IMG/VR virus record: IMGVR_UViG_3300033994_001464
Location: 1 to 39,997 of that record
Direction: 5' to 3' (one strand)
Length of the DNA: 39,997 nucleotides
From: a virus
Shown: one piece after another, positions 8,352 to 16,760 of the stretch
How positions within the stretch are numbered: position 1 is the first letter of the stretch
Layout of the letters: every line of letters begins with the position of its first letter
Program-made: the position numbers and the translations under genes
The notes under the pieces: model-generated
The model's input: only the letters and a program-made list of their open reading frames with translations
What the model was told of the DNA's origin: nothing
The model's database searches: none

Positions 8352-9517
8352 AAGCAGTTCCATTCAGTGACATTCTAGCAGAGGTGTGCCAGCTTGCCGG
8401 CCTGGATAGATTGACGCTTAATGATAAGAGCTTCTTTGCGATTCGTGATTTCACTAATCGACGGATCGGCACTATCTGGGATCGAGAGGAATGGCCTGAT
8501 AACGAGCGTTACATTGATACGTATCCTGGCAACCCGATTAGCTCTATTGCGTCTGGCGGCTCTGTTATTGTCACTAATAACAATGAAGCTATCATTACAA
8601 GTGACGGTGAATTTCTAGTTTTTAGCGATGTTGAAGATATTACGTTCACTCTTACCACTGATTTTCCTCGCGTGTATCTGGCCGATTTTGAAGATGATGC
8701 CTATAAGAAAGGACAGGTAGGCTCTACAAAACTCAAGATCAGCAACGGGTTCTACATCACGAAAGAGGATGGCACGCTGTATAACACGAATGAGTATGAG
8801 TATGAGTTTACTTATACAACTCTTAGTGATGACATTGGCGAATACATCGCAACTGTAACAATTGACGTTCCCCTTGGTGTTACTGGGATTTTCCAGACTT
8901 CCGTTAACGGAAAGCTAACTCCAGTTATTACGTTTCTCAAAAATAAGAACTATATCGTCAAGTTGCCTACAACGATTGTTCACGGGCTGGATGCTTGGGA
9001 TAAAGATCCGCGCAATACGTCTAGGACGAATCAAGAAGCATTTATCGTTGAGGATAACGTGCTCTCAGATGGGACGTTTCTTAGGTTTGCAGACGCTAAG
9101 AAGAAGTTCATTAAGTATCGCGTTGAACCGCCCCGGCTTTTGGGTGCAAAGTTGCAAACGCAAGTTTACGTTCAAGGATCGTCTGCTTATTACGATGTTT
9201 TGCAGGAGTCCGCTAATTACTTTCCATCTGTGACTTCGAAGGGAAGTAGCGGGGATTTTTGGGTTGCAAAAAGCAGTGTTAGCGCCGGGACATTTCCGGC
9301 TGTAGGAAGTTCCTATTGGACTAAGATTGAGATTCCTATGCGGTTTAAGGAGTATCTTGTTAATGGAGTATCTGCTGACTTCCTAAGGTCTGAGGGTAGG
9401 GCGGAAGAAGCAAATATATTTGAACAAATTGCTGAGAGCAATATACAACAGCAAATAGATGTGTATATTAGACAGCAAGGACAGAACCAGCGCATGAACA
9501 TGGTTTTCACTTACTAA
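8348..9517 (+). CDS. Head-tail adaptor (tail tubular A-like) candidate
   Basis: A 389-residue protein starting in an ATGA overlap with the preceding gene. The first about 65 residues form a helical domain with FAIRDFTNRRIGTIWDREEW, reminiscent of gp4/gp11-type adaptor proteins. A long beta-rich insertion rich in Thr, Asp and Tyr follows, and a helical C-terminus (EEANIFEQIAESNIQQQIDV). Podoviruses use such a protein to join the portal to the tail nozzle. Its place after the capsid gene and the recognisable 646-residue nozzle-like protein downstream support this. The assignment is by layout and general resemblance, not a diagnostic motif. Confidence 0.68.
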   Translation: MKAVPFSDILAEVCQLAGLDRLTLNDKSFFAIRDFTNRRIGTIWDREEWPDNERYIDTYPGNPISSIASGGSVIVTNNNEAIITSDGEFLVFSDVEDITFTLTTDFPRVYLADFEDDAYKKGQVGSTKLKISNGFYITKEDGTLYNTNEYEYEFTYTTLSDDIGEYIATVTIDVPLGVTGIFQTSVNGKLTPVITFLKNKNYIVKLPTTIVHGLDAWDKDPRNTSRTNQEAFIVEDNVLSDGTFLRFADAKKKFIKYRVEPPRLLGAKLQTQVYVQGSSAYYDVLQESANYFPSVTSKGSSGDFWVAKSSVSAGTFPAVGSSYWTKIEIPMRFKEYLVNGVSADFLRSEGRAEEANIFEQIAESNIQQQIDVYIRQQGQNQRMNMVFTY

Positions 9518-10413
9518 TGGCAAAGCAAATCACACAACTTCCAGTAGCCGCGTCTTTAGCCGCGTCTGATGTTTTTCCTTTGGATCAATCAGGAACGACT
9601 AAGCAGGCTACGTTGAGTGTTATTGCGGATGGATTGCCTTCTGCTACTGGAACAGGTGGTTTGGTTAGGCAAGGGTATCCTGTATTTAGTACTGGATTTG
9701 CCACAAATGCAATTAACGGAATTTCTAATTCTAGCTCATATGCTGTAGTTGGTGGAGCTGGTTTGGGACCGTCTAGTGGTGGTTTTGTTAGTTTTTTTGG
9801 AGGCGCGCACGCAACTAATCCCGGATTGTTGCAGCTAGGCACTAATGGCGTTGGGATTCTTCACGTTCTTCCTGGTGGAAATGTTGGCCTCGGGACGCTT
9901 TCGCCTTCCGAGCGACTTTCCGTGGCGGGAAACATTCGTTTAGCAAATTCTAACGGAGGCCTACTTTTTACTGATACAGGCTCAACAAGCCCTTACATGG
10001 TTTCTTCTTCTGACGGTAATTTTTATTTTACCGGAACTAACGCGGCTGGAGCTGGTCGGGTTGTTTTTCAGTGCTTGATGAGAAGTAACACTTCTCCTTT
10101 TGTTGTTTATCCTCCGCTACAAATTGGCGCTTCTGGCTCGCCAATTCAAAACGTAATTGTTACGGCTTTTAATCACACTCCCGCGACTATTGCGGCCAAC
10201 GGTGGCATCCAAACACTTGATGTTACTGTTACTGGCGCATCAAGTAGCGGAAGTTATTTAGTAAATTGTCCCGGTGGATTAAGTAATGATTTAATTATTC
10301 TTAAAGCAAATTATATTTCAACTAACACCGCAAGGGTTTATTGGATTAATCCAACTGCTTCTTCTATTACATTAGCTGCTAGAAATTATAACATATGTGT
10401 TATTAACTTTTAA
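9517..10413 (+). CDS. Tail fibre/spike-like structural protein
   Basis: A 298-residue, Gly/Ser/Thr/Asn-rich, acid-poor protein starting one base inside the previous stop (TAATG). The N-terminus (MAKQITQLPVAASLAASDVF) is typical of fibre proteins that attach to the tail. In the middle is a GNVGLGTLSPSERLSVAGNI segment, the repeated-strand pattern common in phage and bacterial fibre shafts ahead of a C-terminal head. The C-terminus is beta-rich. Likely a receptor-binding or appendage protein on the virion surface. No enzymatic motif is seen. Confidence 0.75.
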   Translation: MAKQITQLPVAASLAASDVFPLDQSGTTKQATLSVIADGLPSATGTGGLVRQGYPVFSTGFATNAINGISNSSSYAVVGGAGLGPSSGGFVSFFGGAHATNPGLLQLGTNGVGILHVLPGGNVGLGTLSPSERLSVAGNIRLANSNGGLLFTDTGSTSPYMVSSSDGNFYFTGTNAAGAGRVVFQCLMRSNTSPFVVYPPLQIGASGSPIQNVIVTAFNHTPATIAANGGIQTLDVTVTGASSSGSYLVNCPGGLSNDLIILKANYISTNTARVYWINPTASSITLAARNYNICVINF

Positions 10414-10415
10414 CT

Positions 10416-10784
10416 ATGGAAATTCTTGTTACTTCTCCGCGTTCTGTTATTGTTGACGGCGTTAATTTTGGCGCTGTAGCTGATGCTATTGCCAACAATA
10501 AACCGCTAGCTTCAGGTATTCAAATTGCGCTTCAGAAATATGATGAAGAGCAAAAAGCCTTGCTTGACGCGGTTAAAACTGAGCTAGCTGGAAATCAGTC
10601 TTATCAAAAGGAAGCAATCAAGCGAGCCAAAGAGGTTATTGCTTCTGGTAATTTTCAGGCATTGGAGGGCGTGCTTTCGTTTGCCGAAGCTGATTTTAAA
10701 GAAAAAGAACGCCAGAAAGCCCTTAAGGAAATTCAGAAACAGGAAGAAGAACTTAACAAGCGTAAGCAGGAACTTGGTCTATGA
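10416..10784 (+). CDS. Helical protein with C-terminal coiled coil between fibre genes
   Basis: A 122-residue protein with a short beta N-terminus (about residues 1-18) and then almost uninterrupted helix. Residues 80-122 are Lys/Glu/Gln-rich with heptad spacing and should form a coiled coil. It starts 2 bp after the fibre gene and ends in an ATGA overlap with another structural gene, so all three are probably made together. A fibre chaperone or a small virion linker are both plausible. I do not recognise a family. Confidence 0.75.
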   Translation: MEILVTSPRSVIVDGVNFGAVADAIANNKPLASGIQIALQKYDEEQKALLDAVKTELAGNQSYQKEAIKRAKEVIASGNFQALEGVLSFAEADFKEKERQKALKEIQKQEEELNKRKQELGL

Positions 10785-12172
10785 GTAATTTAGCTGCAAC
10801 AAAGAAGGCGCTTCGCCTTGTTAATACTACTGTTAACGGTGATGCTATTGATCGAAATAGCTATGCCGCAACTATCGCTAGTGGATGGGACTCGTCTTAT
10901 TGGACTCCTATTGCTGTTGGCCCGGGGATGGTCGCCAGCCAGTCTGCTGGCAACGGTGTTATTACTACTGGTGTAACTACCAACTCGGAAACGATTTTCA
11001 GGCATCCTGTAGCGGTTAATAACAACCTTTGCTTTCGCTATAAAACCACGCTTTCTCAGCGTATTGCCAACCAGACTGTTTTTTATGAGTTGGTCGATGT
11101 TATTGGTGATAGCCTTGCTATTACTGTAAATAGCGCGACTAGCATCACTGTAACTTTTCCTAATAGCTTTGTCCCTTCTACTGCTAATGTCGGCCAAAGC
11201 ATGTCTATTTGCGCCATTAGCGTCGCTAACTCTCCTAGTGGACGGTATGTTATTGCGTCTGTTTCTGGCCAGAACGTAAACTTTACTGTTTCTGGCTTTC
11301 CGGCTTCTGGCTCTGGAACTTGCTCTGTTTTTGGGTGGAACGGCATTCGTTTTACTTATGACGGTGCAACTGCTACATCCGCTAAATTTGATTCTTATCG
11401 CAATGGATATAGCTCTGGTGATACAACTATTACTATCAACACTACGGCTTCTGGCCATGTTGCTGCTGCGTATCTTGAGGATGGATTTATTTATTCGCTA
11501 GATGCCGCTACAAATAGTGTTCTGTTTACTCAGCGCGCTGTTAGGTCTGAAAATGTCCCGGATCAAAACACAAACCTTTTCTTGCAGGTTCGTATCGTCA
11601 ACGGTGCGACGGCTCCGGCATCTACAACTACTGTAACGACTGGGTTTGTTCACGTTAACGACTGGGTTTCTAGCATTATTTCTTTGAGTCGTCAGCCCGG
11701 AACTCAAGGTAATAACATGGTTAACGTGGCTTCAATGCCTTCTGTTGTTATTGGCTCTGGAACTATTACGACTGTTTCTACGGTTACTGCTGTTACGACT
11801 TCTGGAACTCCGTTAGCTCCTGCTACGCCATACATCCTTAACTCGCTAGCTACAACGAACATCGCCTTAATTCTTACTGGCACAAGTGGACTTCATGCGT
11901 TTTACGCAACAAATACTGGCGCAACAGCAGCGTTTGTGAAGCTGTATAACAAAGCTACGGCTCCGGTGTTGGCTTCTGATGTTCCCGCAATGATTATTGT
12001 TGTGCCTGCTGCTGTTGGTGGTATTCCGGGTGTTGCTACGCTCCCTATCGGGCATAATGGCTTCCGGTTTGCTCTTGGCCTAGGCATTGCAATCACTGGT
12101 GGCGTTTCTGATACAGACACGACCGCTGTTGCTGCCGGTCAGGTTAAGGTTATTCTCTCCAGAACTGTTTAA
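10781..12172 (+). CDS. Beta-rich structural protein, likely appendage or head decoration
   Basis: A 463-residue protein dominated by Thr, Ser, Val, Ala and Asn, with very few charged residues and no catalytic motif. It begins in an ATGA overlap and ends one base into the next start. The composition is that of phage surface beta-structures such as fibres, spikes or Ig-like decorations. The N-terminal half contains a lectin-like strand pattern (NNLCFRYKTTLSQR, GIRFTYDGATATS), but I cannot assign a named domain. The role is inferred from composition and its place between fibre and lysis genes. Confidence 0.72.
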   Translation: MSNLAATKKALRLVNTTVNGDAIDRNSYAATIASGWDSSYWTPIAVGPGMVASQSAGNGVITTGVTTNSETIFRHPVAVNNNLCFRYKTTLSQRIANQTVFYELVDVIGDSLAITVNSATSITVTFPNSFVPSTANVGQSMSICAISVANSPSGRYVIASVSGQNVNFTVSGFPASGSGTCSVFGWNGIRFTYDGATATSAKFDSYRNGYSSGDTTITINTTASGHVAAAYLEDGFIYSLDAATNSVLFTQRAVRSENVPDQNTNLFLQVRIVNGATAPASTTTVTTGFVHVNDWVSSIISLSRQPGTQGNNMVNVASMPSVVIGSGTITTVSTVTAVTTSGTPLAPATPYILNSLATTNIALILTGTSGLHAFYATNTGATAAFVKLYNKATAPVLASDVPAMIIVVPAAVGGIPGVATLPIGHNGFRFALGLGIAITGGVSDTDTTAVAAGQVKVILSRTV

Positions 12173-12384
12173 TGAAACTAAAACATTTATTCATCGACTA
12201 CGTAAACCAAACTGTAACTTGCCAATGTGTTTTGATTGTGCAGGGAAACCCAGTTATCGTGCCTTTTACTGTGCCTGAGGCTGACCTTTATGCCGTTGCT
12301 GCTACGCGAGGCATGGACACTTGGGAAAACGAAGATGTTTGCACTGTGGGCTCTCAAGTCGCGGGTCAATCTGTAAGTATTTAG
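12172..12384 (+). CDS. Small beta-rich protein of unknown function
   Basis: A 70-residue protein with no membrane segment. It starts in a TAATG overlap with the large structural gene upstream, which suggests co-translation. It has alternating hydrophobic residues consistent with a small beta domain, and two cysteines in TCQC near residue 18. A 37-bp gap separates it from the lysis peptidase. I cannot name a family. Its coupling suggests a partner of the upstream virion protein. Confidence 0.68.
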   Translation: MKLKHLFIDYVNQTVTCQCVLIVQGNPVIVPFTVPEADLYAVAATRGMDTWENEDVCTVGSQVAGQSVSI

Positions 12385-12421
12385 TATTGCATTTTTTAGA
12401 TGGATTAGCCATGTTTATCGC

Positions 12422-12895
12422 ATGGATGAACGTTCTCTAAAAAATCTCAACACGCTGCACCCTTATGTTTTGCCAAACTTTACCAAATTCATTGAAGAAT
12501 GTCAGGTTCTCGCCGCAAAGCGAGGAATGGAATACAAGGTTATTTGTGGAACGAGAACTTACGAAGAGCAGGAAAAACTTTGGAGACAGGGTAGAGCTGG
12601 AAACCCCGGTAAAATCGTCACAAACGCTAGAGCGGGTTATAGTTTCCACAATTTTGGTTTGGCAATTGATTGTGGCGTGTTTAAAAATGGCAGGTATCTA
12701 GACTCGGATCAGCCATCTATTGCTGAAAACTTCCATGAGCTTGTATCTAAACTAGCTCCTAAATACAATTTGAGATGGGGCGGAAATTTTAAAAGAATTT
12801 TTGATCCTCCTCATTTTGAATACGATACTCCGCTAACGCTTAGTGAGCTTAGATGTCGAAAAGACAATGTGTTCTACAAGCAACTCCTCCCATGA
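12422..12895 (+). CDS. M15-family peptidoglycan peptidase (endolysin)
   Basis: A 157-residue enzyme of the M15 (VanY/D-Ala-D-Ala carboxypeptidase or L-Ala-D-Glu endopeptidase) family. The zinc ligands are visible: SFHNFGLAIDC gives H76 and D83, and PPHFEY gives H131. An N-terminal helix and an RTYEEQEKLWRQGRA segment (residues 45-59) match the family before the first histidine. It would cut peptide stems of host peptidoglycan for lysis. There is no signal peptide, so export needs a holin. Two small membrane proteins follow in ATGA-coupled order. Length is similar to single-domain phage endolysins of the T5 type. Confidence 0.9.
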   Translation: MDERSLKNLNTLHPYVLPNFTKFIEECQVLAAKRGMEYKVICGTRTYEEQEKLWRQGRAGNPGKIVTNARAGYSFHNFGLAIDCGVFKNGRYLDSDQPSIAENFHELVSKLAPKYNLRWGGNFKRIFDPPHFEYDTPLTLSELRCRKDNVFYKQLLP

Positions 12896-13077
12896 CGGAA
12901 CAACTTTTTCTAACATTCCTAAAGGGCGCTCAAGATCAAGGCTTTGTTGCTATCATGTTCGTGATTGCAATCTGGTATGTTCAAAAGCGTGTTGATAGGC
13001 TTGAGGAAAAGATTATTGAATGCGAAAATGATCGTAAGTCTCTTTGGGAACGTCTTATTTCACAAAACCACAAATGA
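12892..13077 (+). CDS. Small membrane protein, BhlA-like holin candidate
   Basis: A 61-residue protein starting in an ATGA overlap with the endolysin stop. An N-terminal hydrophobic segment (about residues 5-25, ending FVIAIWYVQKRV) is followed by a charged helix with basic and acidic residues. This one-TM layout with a charged C-terminal coiled tail resembles BhlA/UviB-type phage holins. It would permeabilise the inner membrane so the endolysin can reach the wall. It sits within the lysis cassette, which supports the call. The next gene is another coupled small membrane protein, so roles of holin and antiholin could be swapped. Confidence 0.72.
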   Translation: MTEQLFLTFLKGAQDQGFVAIMFVIAIWYVQKRVDRLEEKIIECENDRKSLWERLISQNHK

Positions 13078-13241
13078 ACACTATCAAAAACTACCTTAAA
13101 CAGCCTTCTACTTGGCTTGGCGCAATCAAGATTGCTGGATCTGCTGGCTTGTTTGCTGTCGGATTTATCGAGCCTGTTTCTGGGATTGTCCTTTCTGTGT
13201 TTGGCGTTATTGACGTTCTACGCAAGGAAAAAACCAAGTAG
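13074..13241 (+). CDS. Second small membrane protein of the lysis cassette
   Basis: A 55-residue protein starting in an ATGA overlap with the preceding holin candidate. It has a basic N-terminus, one long Gly/Ala/Val-rich hydrophobic stretch (about residues 18-48, possibly a hairpin of two short segments around a proline), and a basic tail LRKEKTK. It could be a holin, antiholin or pinholin-like partner. No lipobox or second cysteine suggests it is not an outer-membrane spanin. Confidence 0.7.
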   Translation: MNTIKNYLKQPSTWLGAIKIAGSAGLFAVGFIEPVSGIVLSVFGVIDVLRKEKTK

Positions 13242-13243
13242 TT

Positions 13244-13483
13244 ATGCCAGACTACGGTATGGCTGATTCACTAATGTCTGCGTTTGGGATGCGCCGTAAA
13301 GGTTTGTGTCCTGATTGCGGTGGCGGAATGAAAGGCGGCGAATGCGAAGAGTGCGGATATGGAAATGAAGAAGAAGATGACGATGAAGAAGAGCCTTCAA
13401 ATGTTTCTGCTTTGCTTGAAATTCGAGACGATTTGCAGCGTTTGTCCAATAAAATTGCGGAGCTAATTAAAAATGGCGACTGA
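13244..13483 (+). CDS. Zinc-ribbon protein with acidic linker
   Basis: A 79-residue protein with two CxxC knuckles (C22/C25 and C34/C37) that should bind one zinc ion. They are followed by a run of about 12 consecutive acidic residues (41-50 region) and a C-terminal helix (about 57-79) with Leu/Ile heptads. It begins 2 bp after the membrane protein and overlaps the start of the next tail gene by 11 bp. A zinc ribbon is unusual between lysis and tail genes. It may be a virion or host-interaction factor, and no DNA-binding role can be shown. Confidence 0.75.
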   Translation: MPDYGMADSLMSAFGMRRKGLCPDCGGGMKGGECEECGYGNEEEDDDEEEPSNVSALLEIRDDLQRLSNKIAELIKNGD

Positions 13484-15413
13484 AATCTCCGCTGAGAGTG
13501 ATGAAATGTATGTTGGCTTTGCTAGCAGGATTGACCCTGCTAACTTGCAGCCGAACTACCTTCAATTCTCTCAGAACATGAGATTGCAGCGTGGTGTAGC
13601 GCAACCCCGCAAAGGAACTAAGCGGCTTACGGATGCCTCGCTTAATTCGCAAACGATGGTCGGTGAAGGCCTGTGGATCGACGCGGAAGGCCGTGACAAT
13701 TTTGTTCTCGTTTTCACGAACAGATTCTATTTGTATCGCCCAGAACAAGGCGCAAGCCCCGAGTATCTCTCTCCTGCCTACACGTTCCCTGCTGGCAGGT
13801 TAATCGCGTCTGGCGGCGTCTGTAACGTGGTGCAAGCCCTTGATAAGCTCTATATCTTCAGGGGCAAAGAAACTGATGCTCGGCTAGGGACTGGGATATC
13901 TGGAGCCACTGCCGGATTGCATATTTCGCAACCAGCGATTGCAAATGGTGCTTCTGGCACGGCTACTGCTACTTGCATAAATGGTTATGCTCATAATTAT
14001 GCAATAGGTGATGAGGTGACGGTTTTTAACATTGATTCAATTTCTCATGTTTATTTGAGAGATTCTTTTATTGTTACGGGCGTAACCGGAACAACTGCAT
14101 TCACGTTTACAGTCACAAACAATTCAGGCTCTAGCTATAACGCATTTAGTAACCAGAATGCGTGTTGCGTGCGTGTTAAGCCTCCGCTTGCTTGGTCTGG
14201 CTCTGGGAACCCGTATGTTATTCCTCAGGTTAGCATTCCTGATAACTCCGAGACTCATGCGCCGCTAATTACGTCCGGCAGCGTGCCTCCGGCTGATTTC
14301 GCGTTTTATTTCCAGAACCGTTTGGTCTGCAACACCAGCAAGACTGACCTTGCTGTGTCTGACTTGCTTAGTGAAGAGTTTGATTTTAGTCTAAATAACT
14401 TCATTATCAATCAAGGCGGCAATGATTCGATTGTCGGAGTATTGCCTTGGATCGAAAATCAATTCTTGGTTTTCATGACCAAATCCGTGTATGTGGCTTA
14501 TGTTGAGCCAAGCATTTACACGGTTGGCCTGCCTCCGGGTTCTAAAAGCTCTATTACGGTTGTTAGCACTGAGGTGGGTTGCCTTAGTCGCAGGAGTATC
14601 GTTTCTGCCGGGCAATACGTGTTTTTCCTGAGTGGCAAGGGTGTTTACCTGCTTTCCCCTCAGTTGGATTTGAAACTGATTGGCAACACGCTTCCGTTGT
14701 CTGAGCCAATCGAAGATGTTTTTGACATTGTAAACTTTAGCGCAATCAGTAGCGCGGTAGCGAGTTACTACGGAAACAGGTTTTACATCGCGCTTCCAAC
14801 TAATGGAGCTACACGGAATAACCTTGTTCTTGTTTACAACACGCTAAATCAGGCTTGGGAGTCTCGGGATACATACCCTGCTGGCATGTGGGCGGATGGC
14901 CTTTCTGTTGCGGCGTATCAAAACCAAAGGCGCTTGTTTCTACTGACAAATTTCTCTGGCACTGGAAGTTTTGGAGGGATTTTTCTTTGTGACGAATACT
15001 CAGGTGGCGATCAATACACGGCTGTAAACGGCACCCCAGTTTTGCCTTTTGTCCTACCTGCTGTTATTTCAAGTGGAGCCCCTCAGTTGGTTCCTATTGA
15101 CGCATACGTCAAAACCCGTGAATACACTTTTGGTAGTCTAAACGAAAAGAGATATTCCCGTGGAGAATTTCAATTTAACAATTCTGCTGGCGATTTTGTG
15201 CGAATTTCGACCGGAACTCATGACCCTGATGTTATGGAAGAGGTTTTGGCGTATCAATTCAGCAATTCAGCGGATGGAACATTGCGGGCGCGTATTGCGG
15301 CGCGAGGAACGTCAATTGACGCAAAAATAGAATTTGTTACTGGCCGTCCGGCATTGAAGGGAATATCTATCTATGCTATAACCGCCAACAGGCAGATGGT
15401 CTCTCAAGAGTAA
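13473..15413 (+). CDS. Tail nozzle-like protein (gp12/P22 gp10-like)
   Basis: A 646-residue, beta-rich, mildly acidic protein. The first about 110 residues contain ANLQPNYLQFSQNMRLQRGV followed by a GLWIDAEGRDNFVLVFTNRFYLY segment. This order of a conserved coil and blade-like strands is typical of nozzle proteins that form the beta-propeller tube at the tip of short tails. The central region (about 300-480) has repeated blade-like strands with aromatic and Gly/Ser residues. It overlaps the zinc-ribbon gene by 11 bp. Alternative: another large structural tail component. The enzyme motifs of tailspike depolymerases are not evident. Confidence 0.72.
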   Translation: MATEISAESDEMYVGFASRIDPANLQPNYLQFSQNMRLQRGVAQPRKGTKRLTDASLNSQTMVGEGLWIDAEGRDNFVLVFTNRFYLYRPEQGASPEYLSPAYTFPAGRLIASGGVCNVVQALDKLYIFRGKETDARLGTGISGATAGLHISQPAIANGASGTATATCINGYAHNYAIGDEVTVFNIDSISHVYLRDSFIVTGVTGTTAFTFTVTNNSGSSYNAFSNQNACCVRVKPPLAWSGSGNPYVIPQVSIPDNSETHAPLITSGSVPPADFAFYFQNRLVCNTSKTDLAVSDLLSEEFDFSLNNFIINQGGNDSIVGVLPWIENQFLVFMTKSVYVAYVEPSIYTVGLPPGSKSSITVVSTEVGCLSRRSIVSAGQYVFFLSGKGVYLLSPQLDLKLIGNTLPLSEPIEDVFDIVNFSAISSAVASYYGNRFYIALPTNGATRNNLVLVYNTLNQAWESRDTYPAGMWADGLSVAAYQNQRRLFLLTNFSGTGSFGGIFLCDEYSGGDQYTAVNGTPVLPFVLPAVISSGAPQLVPIDAYVKTREYTFGSLNEKRYSRGEFQFNNSAGDFVRISTGTHDPDVMEEVLAYQFSNSADGTLRARIAARGTSIDAKIEFVTGRPALKGISIYAITANRQMVSQE

Positions 15414-15414
15414 T

Positions 15415-16278
15415 ATGGCACAGATTCTTAAAGGCACTACTTACACAACTGGTGACAGCGTCACGGCGGCAAACATTAACGCCCATGTGGACGCGGCTAT
15501 TTTGCTGCCGGGAGCTATTGGCGATCAAGTTGCAAGTGGCGCTCTGGTTGGAGCTGATACTATTCTTGTTAGTAAATCTGGTGGATTGGTTAAAGCTACA
15601 GTTTCGCAAGTAGCTGATGCCGTTGAGGCTGAAAACCTTTATATTAAGCGTGATGGTTCCTTGGCGATGACTGCGGACCTTCCGTTGGTTAATAACCTTC
15701 CTGCTGGGGATTTATCTGCGGCATCCAAGGGATATGTAAACGCTCAGGACACGATTCGAGATTCTGCTATTGCTGGGAAAGTCGCTAAATCTGGCGACAC
15801 GATGACGGGCGCATTGACTCTTCCGGGCAACCCGGTGAGTGCGCTTCACGCGGCTCCTAAGCAGTATGTTGAACAGTATGCTAATCAGCAAGATTCCACC
15901 CTTGTTCCAACGGGTGCAGTCATGCATTTTTACAGAAGTTCTGCGCCTTCTGGATGGCTTGAGTGCAATGGTCAATCAACCTCTGGGTATCCTGCGCTAG
16001 CTGCGCTTGTTGGCGCTAATGTCCCGGATCTTCGTGGTGAATTTGTCCGTGGATGGGATAATGGGCGTGGAATTGATCCAAGCCGCGCTATTGGAACAAC
16101 TCAGGCTCAGGCTATTCAGGCGCATACGCATACGGTTGCAGCGGTTAGCGGAGGCGGTGGTACTTTTGCCTATCAGTGGGCTCAAGGCGGCACTCTTGGA
16201 GGGTCTAATGCCCAATCCACCGGAGGAACTGAAACACGCCCTCGCAATATCGCTCTAATGTATTGCATCAAAACCTAA
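15415..16278 (+). CDS. Tail fibre protein with phage tail-collar domain
   Basis: A 287-residue protein. The N-terminal half has fibre-like repeats, including an LTLPGNPVSALHAAPKQYV segment around 135-152, a motif common in tail-fibre shafts. Residues of about 164-217 match the tail-collar domain, with VPTGAVMHFY, GWLECNG and PDLRGEFVRGWD. The C-terminus is Gly/His/Thr-rich (AHTHTV) and ends in TRPRNIALMYCIKT, also typical of this domain. It probably contributes to receptor binding. It starts 1 bp after the nozzle-like gene, and its stop overlaps the cupin gene start in TAATG. Confidence 0.88.
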   Translation: MAQILKGTTYTTGDSVTAANINAHVDAAILLPGAIGDQVASGALVGADTILVSKSGGLVKATVSQVADAVEAENLYIKRDGSLAMTADLPLVNNLPAGDLSAASKGYVNAQDTIRDSAIAGKVAKSGDTMTGALTLPGNPVSALHAAPKQYVEQYANQQDSTLVPTGAVMHFYRSSAPSGWLECNGQSTSGYPALAALVGANVPDLRGEFVRGWDNGRGIDPSRAIGTTQAQAIQAHTHTVAAVSGGGGTFAYQWAQGGTLGGSNAQSTGGTETRPRNIALMYCIKT

Positions 16279-16760
16279 TGAGTGCCGCGCTTATCCGAGC
16301 TGATTTAGATGCAGAAGCTCAGTCTGAGCTTGAGGCAGTTGTCGGGAAGATAGCTGACTTTGAGCAGATTTCGCTGCCTTTGACGCATCATTTCTCTCCG
16401 GGGATTTACATGCGTGAGATTTTCATGCCTAAAGGAGCGTTTGTTATCGGGCATAAGCATAAGACGCAACACCTTAATGTTGTGTTGTCTGGTGCGGCGC
16501 GTGTTATGGTTGATGGCCAGATTTACGATATGAAGGCTCCTTATATCATGGAGTCAGGCCCGGGCGTTCGTAAGGTTCTTTTTATTGAGGATGATATGCG
16601 ATGGGCAACTGTGCATGTTAACGCGGATGAAGAGCGTGATGTTGCAAAACTTGAGGAGCGCCTTATTGATGTTTCTGAGGAGTTTTTAAAGGCAAAAGGT
16701 GACATGACACTTGAAGAATTTCGCATGAGCGCAAACAAACAGAAGGAGATTAACGTATGA
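16278..16760 (+). CDS. Cupin-fold protein in the tail module
   Basis: A 160-residue protein from the ATG at 16278, one base inside the collar-gene stop. Residues of about 45-120 form a single cupin barrel. GHKHKTQH supplies H59, H61 and H65 as metal ligands, and a later histidine lies near residue 114 in WATVHVN. A charged helical C-terminus follows (130-160). Cupins are metal-dependent enzymes or small-molecule binders. The substrate cannot be told. Its TAATG and ATGA coupling on both sides places it firmly within the virion operon, suggesting a role with the fibre or ejection proteins rather than metabolism. Confidence 0.82.
   Translation: MSAALIRADLDAEAQSELEAVVGKIADFEQISLPLTHHFSPGIYMREIFMPKGAFVIGHKHKTQHLNVVLSGAARVMVDGQIYDMKAPYIMESGPGVRKVLFIEDDMRWATVHVNADEERDVAKLEERLIDVSEEFLKAKGDMTLEEFRMSANKQKEINV

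Noticed and set aside
10790-11458. 222-codon open frame antisense to the 463-residue structural gene
   Set aside because: It is Asn/Arg/Ser-rich, lacks a plausible start context and lies opposite a strongly supported gene.
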